A DNA stretch of 64,000 nucleotides from Apus apus (GCF_020740795.1 NC_067290.1:21771001-21835000); one strand, 5' to 3'; positions 22,301-37,300 are shown, numbered from the stretch's first letter. Program-made: numbers and translations. The notes: generated from the letters alone by a model not told the origin.

Positions 22301-25300
22301 GTGAGAAGTCAGATCCTAGACTTAATGTTGCCACAAGTTTGCAGAAGTTACAGGAGTGGCAGCCAGTGTCCCAGAGGTGTCAATAAAGCCTCCATGAGAA
22401 GCTGGGACAGCTCTTACCTTCCCACAGGCATGGCAATGATGTCGCCTCAAAGTCAGGGTGAAGTCACAGCCACAGTTCATGCACATCATGACATGGGACA
22501 CAGGTACCAAAGTAGGAGGCCTCTCACCCAAGGATATTCCAAGCCTTTCCCTTAGCTTAAATCCAACAAGAACAAATGAAGAAGCATCCACAGTACCAAA
22601 GTCCATTCAGTTAGCCCTGCTCCATCACATACAGTTCTCTCATTTCAGTCTACCTTCATGTGCTAAGGTCCCCAAATTCTCTAATTCCTAATGCACCTTG
22701 TGAGCTGCTTCAGCACTAAAAGACATGGTGCTTTTAAAGCCAGAGCCACAACAGGTAAAATCCTGAGCCTTCTTTTTTTCCAGGCTGGACCGTCCCAGTT
22801 CTCTCAGTCTTTCCTCATGGAAGAGATCTTCCAGTGCCTTCATCATCTTTGTGGCCCTTCATTGCACTTCTGTCCAAGGTTTCCATGTCTCTCTTGTCTC
22901 CATGTCTCCAGCCCAGCACTGGACACAGCACTGCAAGCGTGGCCTCACTGGCATTTTTTTCTCTTACTTGACCTTATTTGGTAAAATTGGGGTTCTATAT
23001 AACATAAAACAGCGTTTTTACTTTTTGTCAGATGTATTTGCTTTCTTAACAGGGAGAAGTACAACTGAAATTAATGAGATTAGAATAATGTACATAAATT
23101 GTGCAAGAACAATTAGCATATTGCTGGTGGGATTTGCACTGGCAGTGACTTCACTGTGTATATGACATTAGTATAACTAGTGGGTCTTTTTTTTTTCTAA
23201 ATCTTTGAACTTTGTAGCCGGTTTTAGTTCATACACAATAGTTACCTTCTAGGACAAAAAAGTCTTCCTCCAGAAGAACTCCTATTTAAGCAAAGACCAC
23301 AGAGTATATAACACTACTCCTTTCTCTCCCTTCCCTCTTCCCCTTTCAAGCACTGAAAGACTTGGCCTCCTTTTACCTCCACGCTGCTGTGGAAAGTGGA
23401 AGTGTTGGGAGCTTTGTAGTCATCTGGGATGTGTCTGCTGATGCAGCTGTACCAGTCATCCCTTTCCAAGCAAGAGCTGTGGAATGAAATACAGCAGAGC
23501 AGTCAATGCCATGCACAGCAGGGACTGAAACAAACTTCGTGGATAAAAGCTTCCCATTACAAACGTTTGCTTTTCCCCACTTCTGCATTGAACTGGTAAT
23601 TTGCTGATGAGGAACAAAACTGAGTGTTGGATATACTCATCAGGGTGATTAGTGTAGATCTATGGTTAGGACTGTGACTGAGAAGGAACTAAGGTCCCAG
23701 AAAAATTTTTGAAGTAGTCTCTGGCTTTACAATAAGCTGCTTAATCCTAGATCACACAGGACAATATGAAATGTCTCCTTTTGCCGTGTCTGCCCTAGCT
23801 TTTGGCACTCCAGAGCATACAGCTTTGGCATGGGTTGCTCAAAGTAAGTGTGTTTATGCTTTTCCCTGCAGTGGGTGCTTAGGTGATCTGCATGCTGGGA
23901 AAGGCAGAAGTCTGTCACCCATGGTAGAGATGCTCTCATTTTCGTCTAGGTCCATTGCAGAGAATCTCCAGTATCCTGGCAAGAGGCCAGGACAGTAATT
24001 TGGGAAGAAAGTTCTGCGTTCGCTCTAGTTGCAGTTCTGCGTGGAGGCCAGTAGTTCTCCAGACTGGCCCCTAGATGCCCCCTTTGCACAAGGCAAAACA
24101 AGAAGCACTTTGTGCTTCTCTGCCGGTCCAGCTCTCCCAGAAAAGCAGCAGGGTTCTTCGTGCCTGTTACTTCCCAGATGCGTTTGCTCTGTGACAGCCA
24201 TAAGTTGTCCTGCTGTGACTTCAAACAGTGTGCTTCCTGTCCTCTGAAACTCTGCACAGCTCTCGCTGCTCCCAGCATCAGTCACAGAGGGGGCCACATT
24301 GTAGTCTCCCCTCCCCTAGTCAAACCAGCCACTCACATTAAAGACTTTGTTGTAAAAATTAGCAGTGGCATTATTGCCAGCTGCTGCTCAGCTGTGATTT
24401 CCTCACATTTCCTCATGTGGGCCACCAGACAAGACATCTGAGAACAATTTGTTTTCTGTGATCTTAAAAAAAAAAAAAAAAAAAAAAAAAGGCGGGGGGA
24501 GGGGGGTGGGGAGGAAGGACAAGAAGAGAGGAAATGCCAGATTTATCACTGATCTCTGCTGCAGTATCCCTCTGCACCCTGAGCATAAGCCCTTGTCTAA
24601 AACACTAGCCCCTGTAAAATTCAACAAGCCTGGAGCAGAAATTTGAACAGAAACTTGGAGCCTGTATCCCTACTGCATAAGGGACCTCTGCAAGCCAAGG
24701 GGCTGTGTTACAAGAGATCATCTCTGGCAAGGGTCACACTCCTAGTCAGTCCTTACTACCCCCAAAAGTCTTGTCAAATTACACTTTCTAAGAAATCTGG
24801 AGATGTCTCTATCTTCTAGACAAGTGCTAAAAGGAGTCCTGGTTTCAACCTTTCTCTTGCTAATCCTTTATTGGAAATTCTCTTCACTTGTGAAATAAAA
24901 TATGATTTAAAAAAACAAAGGAACTCATGGCCCACATAGTGATGTAAATTAAACCCACATTGAGAAAGACAGACAAGAGGGAAAATCTGCTATTAAAAGC
25001 TTGATGTCTAACTGGCCCCTTTAACCTCTTTTCCACTCCATTAAGCATCTCTAGGCAGTAATCACAGGTTATTAGTGTAAAAATGGGGGAATAACACGTG
25101 TCTGCTGATGAGCAAGACAAATTATGTCAATTGGCACTGGCTTATTCATAATTAGCTATTCTGTAGTCTTCCATGAAGGCTCAGGAATTTTTGCAGGACC
25201 ACTGAGGCTCAGAGAAGCTCAGACCTTGATTCACTGTTGCCACATTTGGTCCTTGTGTGATTTTTGGACTGCCCCTCTTGTGCCAAGCTGTCAGTTATTC

Positions 25301-28300
25301 ATGTTGGCTCATATATTCTTAAGCAAATAGAGGGTCAAATTGTCACTGCAGTCTCCTGGGCAGCAGGAGACACAGTCTACACTGTGTAATTTAGGGAAGT
25401 CTGCTATGTTTCCAGCCATGCTGTAGCTGGAGACTGATGGTGGGAAAGCCAGTACTTAAAAGCATTGAAGACCTTTTATTTGGGAAACTGCTACTGTGCT
25501 ATGTCTTTTGTAGTAAACTGCACTTGAAAATTAAGTCAGTCACCTTTCTTCTGTATTTCTAGGTAAATTGGTTGGACAATTTTGGGCTAGAAGCATTAAA
25601 AAAATACAGTACACTGCTAGCTTCTAATCAGAAACTAACCTACAATCTCTTTCTGACATCAGCTTGCGATCCCAGGACAAGAGATCCTGACTCCCAGTTG
25701 CAATTGGTACTAGTGCTAAAAAAACTCATTAGTGAAATTTCTTTTATTAGAAAGACCCATGAGGTTTCCAGTAAGGTTTTATTTTGGCTTTGTAATTCTA
25801 GCACAATTAAATGCTCTTCTTTCTATTGCATGGTGTTACTTAATAACTATTTTCTCTGGCAGTTCTGCAGCCCTAGTGGTATGAGGTAACAAGTGAATTC
25901 AGAAAAAGGAGATAAAACAAAATTGTCACAGGGAAAAAGTGTGAAAGATAATTAAAAGGACTCAGGATTCTTAGCAAAAAAAATTTTTCTCTTTCCTTTC
26001 TCTTTAAGATGTTATCGAGCTGACTTGCAGTCTTTACTCAGCATACGAGTTGAATTGGTTACACTTTATGACATTTCCATTTATAATATCTTCATTGTGT
26101 AATCAAGCACTCAGATATTTTCTGTCACAATAGCACAAACTGAAATTCAATTTAAAAAGAGTCAGACACGAGTTAAATCTTGGGTATTTGTTAGACTAAT
26201 GTAGAGGTACAGCTCTAGAATGTAATCCCCTCTGCCATGGCTGCATGGGGGACAGTACCTTGCTGACAGGGTGATGCAGTATTCATCACATTCAATCTTC
26301 AGGACGTTTTGGGCTTCTTCTGTCACTGGGCGGCTGACCTAGAAACAAATGCCGTGGACATGAGTCAAACTGTCCATAACCAGTACACCAGACAAGTCTC
26401 AGAGGGTCTATGATGTACCAGCTATCTGTTTCATATTTCAGTGCAAGGAGATGGGCAGGTAGGGTTCCTGTCCTTTGTATTGCTGGTGCCATGAGGGGTG
26501 CTCTCTGTTTCAATATGGTAGGGGTGCTAGAGGAAAAAAATAATTCATTAAAAATATAAAGCATTGATTACAGTTCAGTTTTAATAAGACCAGCTTAGGA
26601 GATGTTTAGTCTGACAAGTGTCAGAGCATTTTAGGCAAAAGTTTTGGGTGTTCTTGGAATGAACAGAAATAGCTTTCCCCAGACACGCATACGTTTTGCA
26701 GTGAAGAACTCGGAGGACGCGTGTCTGCGGCAAGGCTCTCGGGGCAAGGACGAATACTCAGAAGCTACAGCTCAGCTAAAACCTTTCTTCCCTGCCCTGT
26801 AGTGAATTAGTTATCTACTAATAGCAACAACCACTTATGAGGAACATAGCTTCATGGTAGTGATCTGTTGTTATTAACAAGCATCCAGGGAGACCTTGCA
26901 AGGAGCTTTCCAGTACCTAAAGAGCCTACAGGAAAGCTGGGAAAGGGACTTTTTATAACGGCTGGTAGTGACAGGACAAGGAGTGATGGGTTTAAACTGG
27001 AAGAGGGGAGATTTCGGTTATACATTGGGAAGAAATTCTTTGCTATGAAGGTGGTGAGACACAGAAACAGGTTGTCCAGGGAAGCTGAGGATGCACCATC
27101 ATAGAAGTGTTCAAGATCAGGTTTGGAGCAACCTGGTCTAGTGGAAGATGTCCTTGCCCTTAGCAAGGGGGTTGGATCTAGATGATCTTTAAGGTCCCTT
27201 CCAACCCAAACCGTTCTGTGATTCTATGATCTACAATGCCAGTGACTCGGTGTTTCAAGTGTACCACAACAAGTACCTGCTCTGCAACTCCCTTTCACTT
27301 AATGGTAGTATTTGGTGATTCCTACCCCAGCTGGAAACCCATCATTTGATTTACACTATTGGTTCTCTAGAGTGATCAGCCTCCCACCTTTTCAAAACAT
27401 CTCAACCCACTCATGTCATTTTGCTGCAATTAATGATTAGTAATTATCATCTTGCATGTCTCTTAGATTCCCCGACTCCATAAACTTGGCTCATTAGGTA
27501 TAGAACAGTTATGAAGGTTCTTGTTGGGAGGTATGTAATGGATGGCTAGGTAAGAAGCAGATACCCCTCCAGCCCAAAATCTCCTGTTGCACAGGTACTG
27601 GTGACAGTGGATGCTTAGGGAAAGAGTGTGAGAACAGAGCAATTGTGTCCAGTTTCTGTAACCTGCAATTTAGAGATTTACAGAAGAAGCAACTGTGTTT
27701 ATATTATTGCATGTAATGGTTCCCAATATACCTTTTGTCCATAGAACTGGCTAATCACTTACTGAATCCAGTAATGCTTTTGATGAAAACAGGTAAGTAA
27801 AGGGCACACGAAAACCAGGCAAGTGAAAGGTTATGTAAATTTTGAGTGGCAGTAGTTTAAAACCAGGCAGACTAAGCCCTAGTAAATTTGTTGTAGGAAA
27901 CAACCATGCATCAGTTGGAGGCATGAAGAGAGAAATGGACAAAATGGCATAATAAGTATTTTCTGTCTCCAGTTTCATGATCATATGGTAAATCTGAATT
28001 TGGCTTGTATGGCTTATGCAGCCTGAGTAAGACTGTCGTACCAAGTTGCAGCTTTATAGTTTATATTTTATTTTTTTGCTTTATATTTTTCCTTCTGTCT
28101 CCTGCAAGAGACAAGGGAATTCCCTATAACAGGTCCATCCCCTGTTTCCCCTTGTTGGATATGAGACACAAGCCAGCAAAGCACTAGCAGCCTACTATGC
28201 TACTTTAATTCCAGCCTGTAATACAGATGAGGCATTACCTTGATGTCTGACACAGCCAAGGTGTTTTTCAGTCTGTATTTGCCGTCTTTCTGGGGATATG

Positions 28301-31300
28301 TGTACAGCAGAACATCATTCATCTATATGAAGAGAAAGACAAAATCAATAATTTGCAATGTGGCTTGCAGGCCTGGCCATTGCTCCTGGGGGGGAGACCC
28401 AGTACAAGCAGTAACCTGATGAACTGCTAGGACTGTTACTAGAGACAGGCCCAAGCCACACAGCCTAGATGGACACCTGCATTTCCACAGAACTCTGGGT
28501 AATCTGCATCCAGGACTTTGATTTTTGGCTTGCTAATGGCTAAGCGAGTAGATAATCAAAACTTTCTTAGTCAGCTTGGGTGCAATAGCTCTTGTTTTAA
28601 GGGCAATGCCGTATTTAAGTTGGGAAGGCAGGCTCTGCATTTAGTACATGGCAACACCAACTACCTGCCCTGGATGCTGCAGCTCTGACTCTCCCAGGGT
28701 CCCCTTGACAGTGGAGCTCCTTTGCCACATCTTCACTGGAGACCTGCACGGTGGCTATATGAATGGTATGGACAGAACAAGCACCAGGCCCAGTGGTTTC
28801 CTGCATCCTCCTGCTGCAGTGTTCCCTGAAGCAGTGAGGACTGTGCCAGGACAAAAACTGATCTTGTAGTGCCTCAGGAATCTGGTAGATCAACTGCCAT
28901 AACTCCCAAGGGAGTTCCTGGAAGCTTCCTGTTTGCCAAAAAAATGTTTGAATAATTTGGATCCCCAAACTGCTCAGTTATTGACATGGGAGCAAATATT
29001 CCTAGTCTGCACTGCTCCACACACATATATAATTGATAACACAGAGAAAGGAGGATATGTCTGTTGTTTATTTTTCTTTTTTTTTTTTTTCTGTTACTAC
29101 TTTTATTTTTGCCCCTTTAATTTTATAATCCTTTCTTTTGTGGTGGGAACCCAGTAACATAAGAGTCAGTGCAAGTTTTCTAACCTGCAGTGTCCAAATT
29201 TATTGATCCAAACAGGTTCATCTGTGCCCTGCTGAACCACTGACATCCATATGTAATGTACTCTGTCTTTTTAAGAAGCCCCTACCTCGTGTTTTGTTTT
29301 TCTGAATGTTTTAAAGGGTATTTCATTATGATCCTTGTGTTGTTCTATTCAAGTCTGTGTTAAACATCCCCTGAGTGTCAGTGGAGCAGCCTGAATGTGT
29401 GTTGGGGATGTATTTTCTAAGTTCTGACTCCAAAATCTCCTGTACTTCATCCCTGCCAGCTAAAGCATAAACAGTCTCCCATTTGATAGCAGCTTCCCTC
29501 ACCCCACTTAAACACAAGCAGCCATTGTAGAGAAATTCTTGGAAGGGTCAGATAAGAGACAGTGTCTGAACTGCAAAGTTCTGTGGTTGGGGGGCCGTCA
29601 GGGGTCCTGCCAGTGTCAGCAGCCCACTCTGTGCTGCAAAGGGGCCCCAACATCCTTGTAAACAGAGACTGGACTCAGGAAACAGGCGCACAGCAGAACT
29701 CACCAAACATCCTGCCAGGAAACCCCAGATTCAACAATACCAGCAGGCTGCACAAAATGGCCAGCTCCAGTAACCTGGTGATGCACCCAACATAGTCTCC
29801 AGAAAGATGCTCATACCAAAAGTCCCCAAACGCGTGACCTGCTTTCTCCAGTCTACGTGGGCCGCACAGGGCCGCACAGTGCTCCCTAAGGAGACTGATG
29901 CAGTTAGGATGCTCTTTGCCAAGATGAAAATACTTTGCCATAGCTGTGGAGTAGCATTAATGTATCCACAGGCTGAACAGTCCATTAAGCAATGCATGAG
30001 TGGTGGTGGCACAACAGAGAATCCACAGCATTAGCAGTGACAAGCAGATAATGCAAATCTATTCAGTTGTTCATGCAGGAATTATTATGTTCCACTGTGC
30101 TTTTCTGCAATTTCACCATACATAGCAAGTGCTCTGCTGCTACCTGAGGATCTTTCAGGGTAGAGGAGACAGAGTTAAAAAAAAAAATATTTGCCAATAA
30201 GCTTTAAACTGTTTCCAAGATCCAATCACCCAACAGGAGACATAATACAAAAAGCCTGAGGTGGTGGCAAGTTCAGTGGGTTAGAGCAGGAGAGAAGCCA
30301 GTTTGATGTGTCTCTTGGCTGTTGGAAGTGATCAGTGTTTTAGTCTAGCTCCACCACATATTTTGCATGACAGCACATTTGGTCAGTTTGCCTTTCTGAC
30401 TGAAAGGAAGAACAGAATGCTGTTTCTGAACACTGAGCATCTGTTTACAACAGGGCATTGGCTACTGTAATGTCTCCAGCTGCCAAAAGACACTTCTCTC
30501 TTTGCAGTTAACATCCGGATTTGAGCCGCTGAACTCTCCCTAGGAATCAAAAATAGTTTCTAAACTAGAAAGTGCCAGAAACTAATTTCTGTGCTTTCTT
30601 TGTTTCAGTAACACTTTCAGCCTCTTGAGCCTTTCAAGCTGATACAACCATTTGGACTACTTGAAATTCATTCCAGTTTACCGCAAATTTAAATTACTGT
30701 TCTGTCAATGTTTATTGCCAACTTGATTTCTGATCTTCCTTTTGAATGATTTCTGTCAGTTTTACTGGCTAGGTTTGTGACACTTCAGTATTTGCCATAA
30801 TAGAAGATTAGGGTAGCAGTTATGAACACACTTGGAGCCAAAATCGTACCACCTTCTTGGAATCTGGTCCCATCTTTACCCACAACTCAATTTTTTTTTT
30901 TTTAACACTAGCAAAGGCATTTGCTTCAGAAGAGAGATCAGCAAGGAAGCAAATATCAGTAGGCTTCAGAGTTGCTGCTGTTGAGAACACTGTTTCTTAA
31001 GACCAGCTCCTGGAGATTCAGGTAGGACCATTTTCCCTTGGCTGCAACAAAGTAATGATTTTGACATTTACTGCTGCTGTCACGGTCCACTTATGCTTAC
31101 TCAGCAAAACAGCTCTGCAGCAATCACATATTTGAAGATCTGGGTGAAATCCATCACTTTCAGTACATGGAAGTCTGAATATTCACAGAAACCAATAAAG
31201 CCATCAGAAAAGTGCCTTGCCAGCACTGTGTCCCATTAAATCTGATCTTTGATTATGACTGCAATAAATGACTAAAGAGGCAAAGAAGCTTGTGCATCCA

Positions 31301-34300
31301 CTCATACACAAATAGGAAGTATTAATAAAAGGGAGAAATAAGAAGAATTAATGGAAAAATATATGACTTCTGCAATAAGCCATCTCTCCTCCTCACAATG
31401 ATCCCAGAGTGAAAATTTGTCAGCACTTACAGAGGCTACAGCAAATACATATTCCAGGTACATAAGCCATTTATTTTAAAATAAATGGTGTGAACAGTAC
31501 TTTAATAGCAGCAGTAATGCTCATTTCTTTATGGCTCTTTCCTGGGAAGGAGCTCTAAAAATTTTTCCAAATATTAACAGGTAAGCAGGTAAAATAACCT
31601 CTGAAGACACAGGTGTCTTCCCCTTCATACCAACAGGTGCATAAGAATGCCTCTGGTTACACAATGAGCTGCCTGAAAAGTTGAGAATGGAGCTTAGGAG
31701 CCTGGAGTCTCACATACTCTCTAACTGCTCAGTGTAGTGTGTAATGTGAAAAAGAAAGCGTGTTAATAGCATATTTCCAAAACAATTATTTTTCATCTGT
31801 TTTGATTTGCAAATACTTGCAGTTTTTGCAGTAGAGTTGTGGACTCTTGTGGACAGTGTTCTAGCCAACTGATGAAAGGTTCATTTTTCTTAGAAGAATT
31901 TTGCAAACCATCATTGAAAACTGTTGCTCTAATCAACAGGAAGCTGGAGGTGTGTGCTCAGAGGGACTATAGTAAGGCAATGCACACAGTGGTCAGGTAA
32001 CTTCCATAAATGTTGACAGCAGGCACTAAAATCCAGTCCTTGAGCTTCCAGGATGCAAAGGTCTCCCAAGTGAGTCCAAAAAAAGCTTTCATAAACTTTA
32101 GCAGTAGGGTATTCTCTCTTGGGTCTAATCAGATCTCCTAAGGCCTTAGGGCTGAGCTTGAAAGTGTGAAACTTAAATGCTGAAAGTATTCAGGAGCTCC
32201 CATCCTGTTGATCACCTTGGAAACTTTCACTGCTTTGCAGGATTTTGGCTTAGCCAAGGCTGTCTGTAGCTGTGCCACAACTGGAGGGCTGCACAGCCTG
32301 CACTCCTCTATGCAGGGCCAATGGGACGTGAGTGGAAACAGCTGCAGCTCTGTTTGCAGCAGAAACTGGCTCACCATGTCACTGCTGACAGTCAGCTTGC
32401 AATCTGAAAGCTCCTGCCAGGCTTCAGAGCTGCATGTGAGCAGAAGATGCAAGAGACACAGTAAAAGTATAAAAGTAATCTTACCAAGAACAAATGCCGA
32501 GGGTGCCTGTTTTTGCCAGAGACTTTCATCAGTGTTCCCTCTTTTACAAAGATCTGAAGGAGAAACAGCAAATTGTAATCCTGAGACTTGTTTTATTCTG
32601 AATCTTGCTGAGAAAAGAGAATGTATCTCCTGGGGAAAGAGCTTCCCTAACTGCTTTTGGCAGCACAGGAAGAGCCTGAGGCTTTCAGCACATGCACTGA
32701 CAGAGTGATGCGTTTTTACATAAAATCAGTGCTCCAGCTCTTGTCACAGTAGCTCAGTAAACAATACCTGTAGACATATGAAATCTGGCCATCCAAACCA
32801 TCAGAGAGAGAGCTGGCCAGAAACAATGTCCTTAACAGCGTAGGTATGCCTGCAGGACTCACCCTTCCTGGCTGGAGGAGGCCACTCTGCCCTCTCACAC
32901 TGTGCTCAATGTGTACCAGCTTCTGCAAGTTTTCCTGGGGGAGAGAAACAGCGTTTAGGAGACTATTCTTTAGACAAGAGGCAAACCCTCCCTCTTCTGT
33001 CTTCACTGTTTTGTTTTTTTTTCTCTAAAAGTGGTAGTACAGAACTAGGTTTCAGAGAAAACTGAGCCCAGGGGTTTTACACCCAGAAAGTTGTCTTCCA
33101 GCCTTAAAGGTTTTCTAAAACCTCATTGCTAGCATTCATATCTTCTGCAGTCCTAGTACCTCTGTTCCCTCAGCTCAGCTTCAGAAGGGCCTGCTAACTC
33201 ACTGTTTATACACAGGCCTCTTTGCCAGCTTTCTTGCTCTGGAAACTAATAAACTGGAAGCAGAGACAGCATCTGCTCCAAAGGCCTGTGCATTATTGGC
33301 ATGACACGGATTATCCAAAGCATGCTTTGATAATGTAAAACTGTTACTAGGATTATCTAGAGGTTTTGTATTTGTGATAGTTGATTATTGGCTTTGCAAC
33401 ATGGGATTTAGAAGGTTAACTAGTAAGCAGGCAATGAAGCTGCATCTCTCTTTAAGATTAATCTATGCCTATGCTCTCATAAAAATATGGTATTGGATGA
33501 ATACACAAAGAGGATGAAGGGTTGTCTGTATCTTTGCAATATTGTTGGAGTCTTTTCAAATCCCCTTCCACTTAGCAGGTGAGGCTGCTAAAACCAAGGC
33601 TAGTACATAGGATTCAGCTGTTTTTATCTAGTTAGAACAGCAGAATGGGCTGCACAGCAGCAATGAGTCATCACTGAAATACGTCTAAAAATTAGGAGTC
33701 TCTTGTCTGTGTTGGCTATGACAGATAATGGTCTGTTTTCCTGTGCTGCACTGACTGGCATTAAGATACCCTTGGGCTTAGTTAGACTCGATTAGATTAT
33801 ACAGTGTATCTATGTGATAGAGAGCAGGGCTGTCTACAGAATCTGCTAATTAAGAAAGCTATCACAAATACCAGAAGGAGCACATCCATGTCAACACAAT
33901 GGTCTGTCAAGGCTAATTAGCTGGGATTTCAGGTAACATAATTAATGTACCTATCTCAGCTTGCTTTTTGAGATAAGCCTGAAATATCTATGTATGTGAG
34001 TGCTCTGATGAAATATTACACTTGTCTAGCATGATACTAAGCTAAGAAGTTCTTAATAAGCAACTGCATATCAGACATAGGGAAACACTTACAAACCTTG
34101 CACAGGGTTGGTCACTGACATGCAACATAACTGGCAGTTGACACATTTTTAAAAATTTCAGCTGTCAGGTATCTCTTTTTCAATGCAGGAGGTAACCAGT
34201 GGAATTTTTCAGATAATTTCTAAAATACTACAGGCCAGCAAAAGGGAAAAAGAATGTATAAACTAATAGCACAGGAAATACCAGGGATCATGGGGCAGCT

Positions 34301-37300
34301 GATATTTGCAAAAGCCCTTCCCATCACTAAAGTGTGTTTTAGCCCTAGTAAAATGTGTCAAATTGACACAATGGAAACCAGCTCTTCATCCTCAGAAAAG
34401 GCAGTGCTCTCCTGTGGGTACATTCATAGCCAGTGCTAGTACTAATAACTGGAGTGTCTACCAGAGTGAGAGGAGAAGTTGCTGTGGCTCAGATACACCT
34501 CAGCTTTTGTCAGGACTGCTGGCAGAGGCTCCTCTTGTAATGCTGAGGTTTGCAGTATGGACACATGTTCTCCAGGAAATGGACAGAAATGTATCAAACT
34601 CATTTCCTGTAGGAAGTGAAACAGCCATCACATGTGAAGGACAGAGATTTATCTGGGAAGGTGGGCAGCTGAGGGAGGTATAGTTTTCCTACAGTTCCTG
34701 TAAAATTCCCTGCTTATAGTTTTCTTCATTCTTCTTAAAACTATTACAATTCTCCCTTCAAATATCTGTTACAAGATATAATTGTAAAATTAAAACCAAA
34801 CTCCACCCAACTAGTACTGCAGATGTGGGTGGCTGAAATCCTTATCTGGCCATTTTGGCAGTGAAATGCAGCTTCTATCATATTAACATTGTGCAGGAGG
34901 AACATCCTCTCAAGGAATTCACCAGCTGGTAAAACAGCAACAATGCTTTTTAGCTCTGAGCATATCGGGGTCTCTAACAGATTGTAGAAGTTCAGAGAGC
35001 AATACAAACCCTGCTTAGTTCAAGTAGTGAGTGTCTCCCAGAGTCACAGATCGTCTCATGCCATGTGGTGATGGTGAGCATTATGCCTCTGTTTGCACAT
35101 CTGTAAATTGTGAATAGTATTTTCCTACTTGATGACAATGCTGGGGAGGTTGTTAATATCAACATGTGTCTGAAAATCCCGGGTTAATAGTTCTCAGGGG
35201 GAAACTGCTAGAGTGTTACTGTCACAAAAAAAAAAAAAAAGAAAAAAAAAAAAAGGCAAGCTAATACTGAATCCTTGATATTCTGCAGAAAATGTAGATC
35301 ATAATTCAATGCTCCTGACAGATTTTTGGAGTGTAGTTTGATGAGCTGATAAGTGGCAGCAGAAATCTTCCCCCATCCAGGTACATGCCAAGTCTAAATT
35401 ACTGCTTAGAAGTTCAACCATGTACATGACAATGAATGCTGTATCTTGAGTGGCATTGTTCAGTTTGTTCTGTAATTAGAGTATCATCTTAAACTCTGCA
35501 TTTTTTTTAAGATTAGAAAGAAAATACCTGCTGGTTGTGGCTTTTATGGTGGGATATTAATTCAGGAGGGCAACATCTGATTTAGCAGAATATTGAACTT
35601 TGATTCTCATGAACCTGCACCTTCACAAAACCCACAGGATTTACACAGATGGGAAAGAAGGAAATTTTCTTTCATCTCTTCCAGGCCACAGTTTTAAAAA
35701 GAGCAGATGTGCTCTGATGATTTGATAAAAGATGAAGTGTGAAAAAAGTATGTGGAATTTTTTATTAAATTGTTCCAAAACAGACATTATTAATAGCAAT
35801 TCCTATATGGTCTGTGACATCTGTAAAACTCAGACAATACAGTGATGTTCCTCAAATTAGAGCAGGGCTTACTGGAGCTTAAATCATTGCAAAACAGCTA
35901 ATTTGTACTGGCTACTTTTGAGTACTTCTAACTTCACAAAAATATTCATACAAATCTCCCATAAATCTGAGTGAAATCTAAGGAAGCAGAGTTACCAGAA
36001 AAAGATGTGACCATGCTCTCTTAGGAACAGTTCTTACAGTTCTCGAGCTATAATACAGATATTTCTAAAAATCTGAGATTACCGTATAAGCTCTTTGTAA
36101 GATCTTGGTTTTATGACAAGATATTTGTTATTTTAGTATAAAGAATGCTTTAAGAATGGAAAGCTATTATTGTAAATTCTTTGCCTGAAGAGAAAGAAAA
36201 TCAGAATCAAACCTGTTGACAATTTTGATCAGTAAGTCCACAGTTTCAGTGTAATTCTCTAGAGGGGACAGATGACATTTCATTTTATGATAACTCTGTG
36301 AGAGTGAGACCACATCTTCCCTGCAATCTACATCTGTTCTTTTTTCTTGGTAACAGAGTAGTCTTTATGTAGTAATTAACTACTGGTTATTGCTGTTAAT
36401 GCTGATCAGTATTAGCCTGTATGAACATAATTGCTTCCATGCATCTTGCTTTTCAGATATGCTGCTTTCTCTGTCTTTTCCTTCTTCACTTTTTTTTGGC
36501 TGTAATGTAGCTACCATTTCATCTGCAAAAAACTTTCCTCACAGCTTCTGTCCCCATCCTATCTACTATGGCTCATGACAAAATGGTTTGTCCTGGTACC
36601 CAAAGTATGTTCAGCTAAAGCTGAGAGTAAGCAACCAAAGAGATCAGTGTAGCTGACAGCCTACACTCAGCAAGTGCTCAGTGTGCTGCTTTCTTTATAC
36701 GTGATTCCTGTTTAGAACTTTTCCTTAGCAGTCAGGAGGAATTATAAAAAACAAACAAAAAGAAAAAAAAACCACAAAACAAAACACAACAAAAACACCC
36801 GCTGTCTTTAGGATGAAGGTTTAAAGGTGTTACAGAGCCACATCAACACAGTTAATGGGCTGATGTTATTGTATGAAGGGGGAATGTCTTCTGAGGAACA
36901 TGTGCCAGGATGGGGGTGTCGAGAAGCTTGGAGGAGAAAAGCAGAAATGGATTTAAATCAAATTAATAGGTCCAAGCTATTTAAAGTTAGCTCTGAGTGA
37001 ATATGCAGATCTGAATTTTGAGTTTTGAACTTAAAAGCCTTGAATTTCAGAATGCTCAAAATCTTTATCTTTTGTCATGGCTTGAGATCGTCTTTGCACG
37101 GAACCAGAAACCCACCAGCTGGACTTGATCTGTGGTGATTTTGCTGCTGGCTTCGGGAGAAGCAGGTTCATGGTCTCAGTATTGGTTTCTGGCCCTCAGA
37201 TAGGGAAGGAGGCAGATCCACAAAGTCAGCATTTGTAACTACAACTCATCCCATTCTGATAGAAATGTTAGAAGGCTTGGGTTTTGTCTGTAGCTGGCCA

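Noticed and set aside
22551..22556. Alternative acceptor CTAAG|GGAAAG for FGD5 exon n
   Set aside because: It would shift the frame. ttaag|CTAAGG keeps phase 0 with the previous exon and yields LRERLG as in FGD5.
32208..32708. 166-codon plus-strand open frame
   Set aside because: It runs antisense across FGD5 exon j and its flanking introns. Codons there are constrained by the FGD5 strand; there is no independent evidence for a gene.
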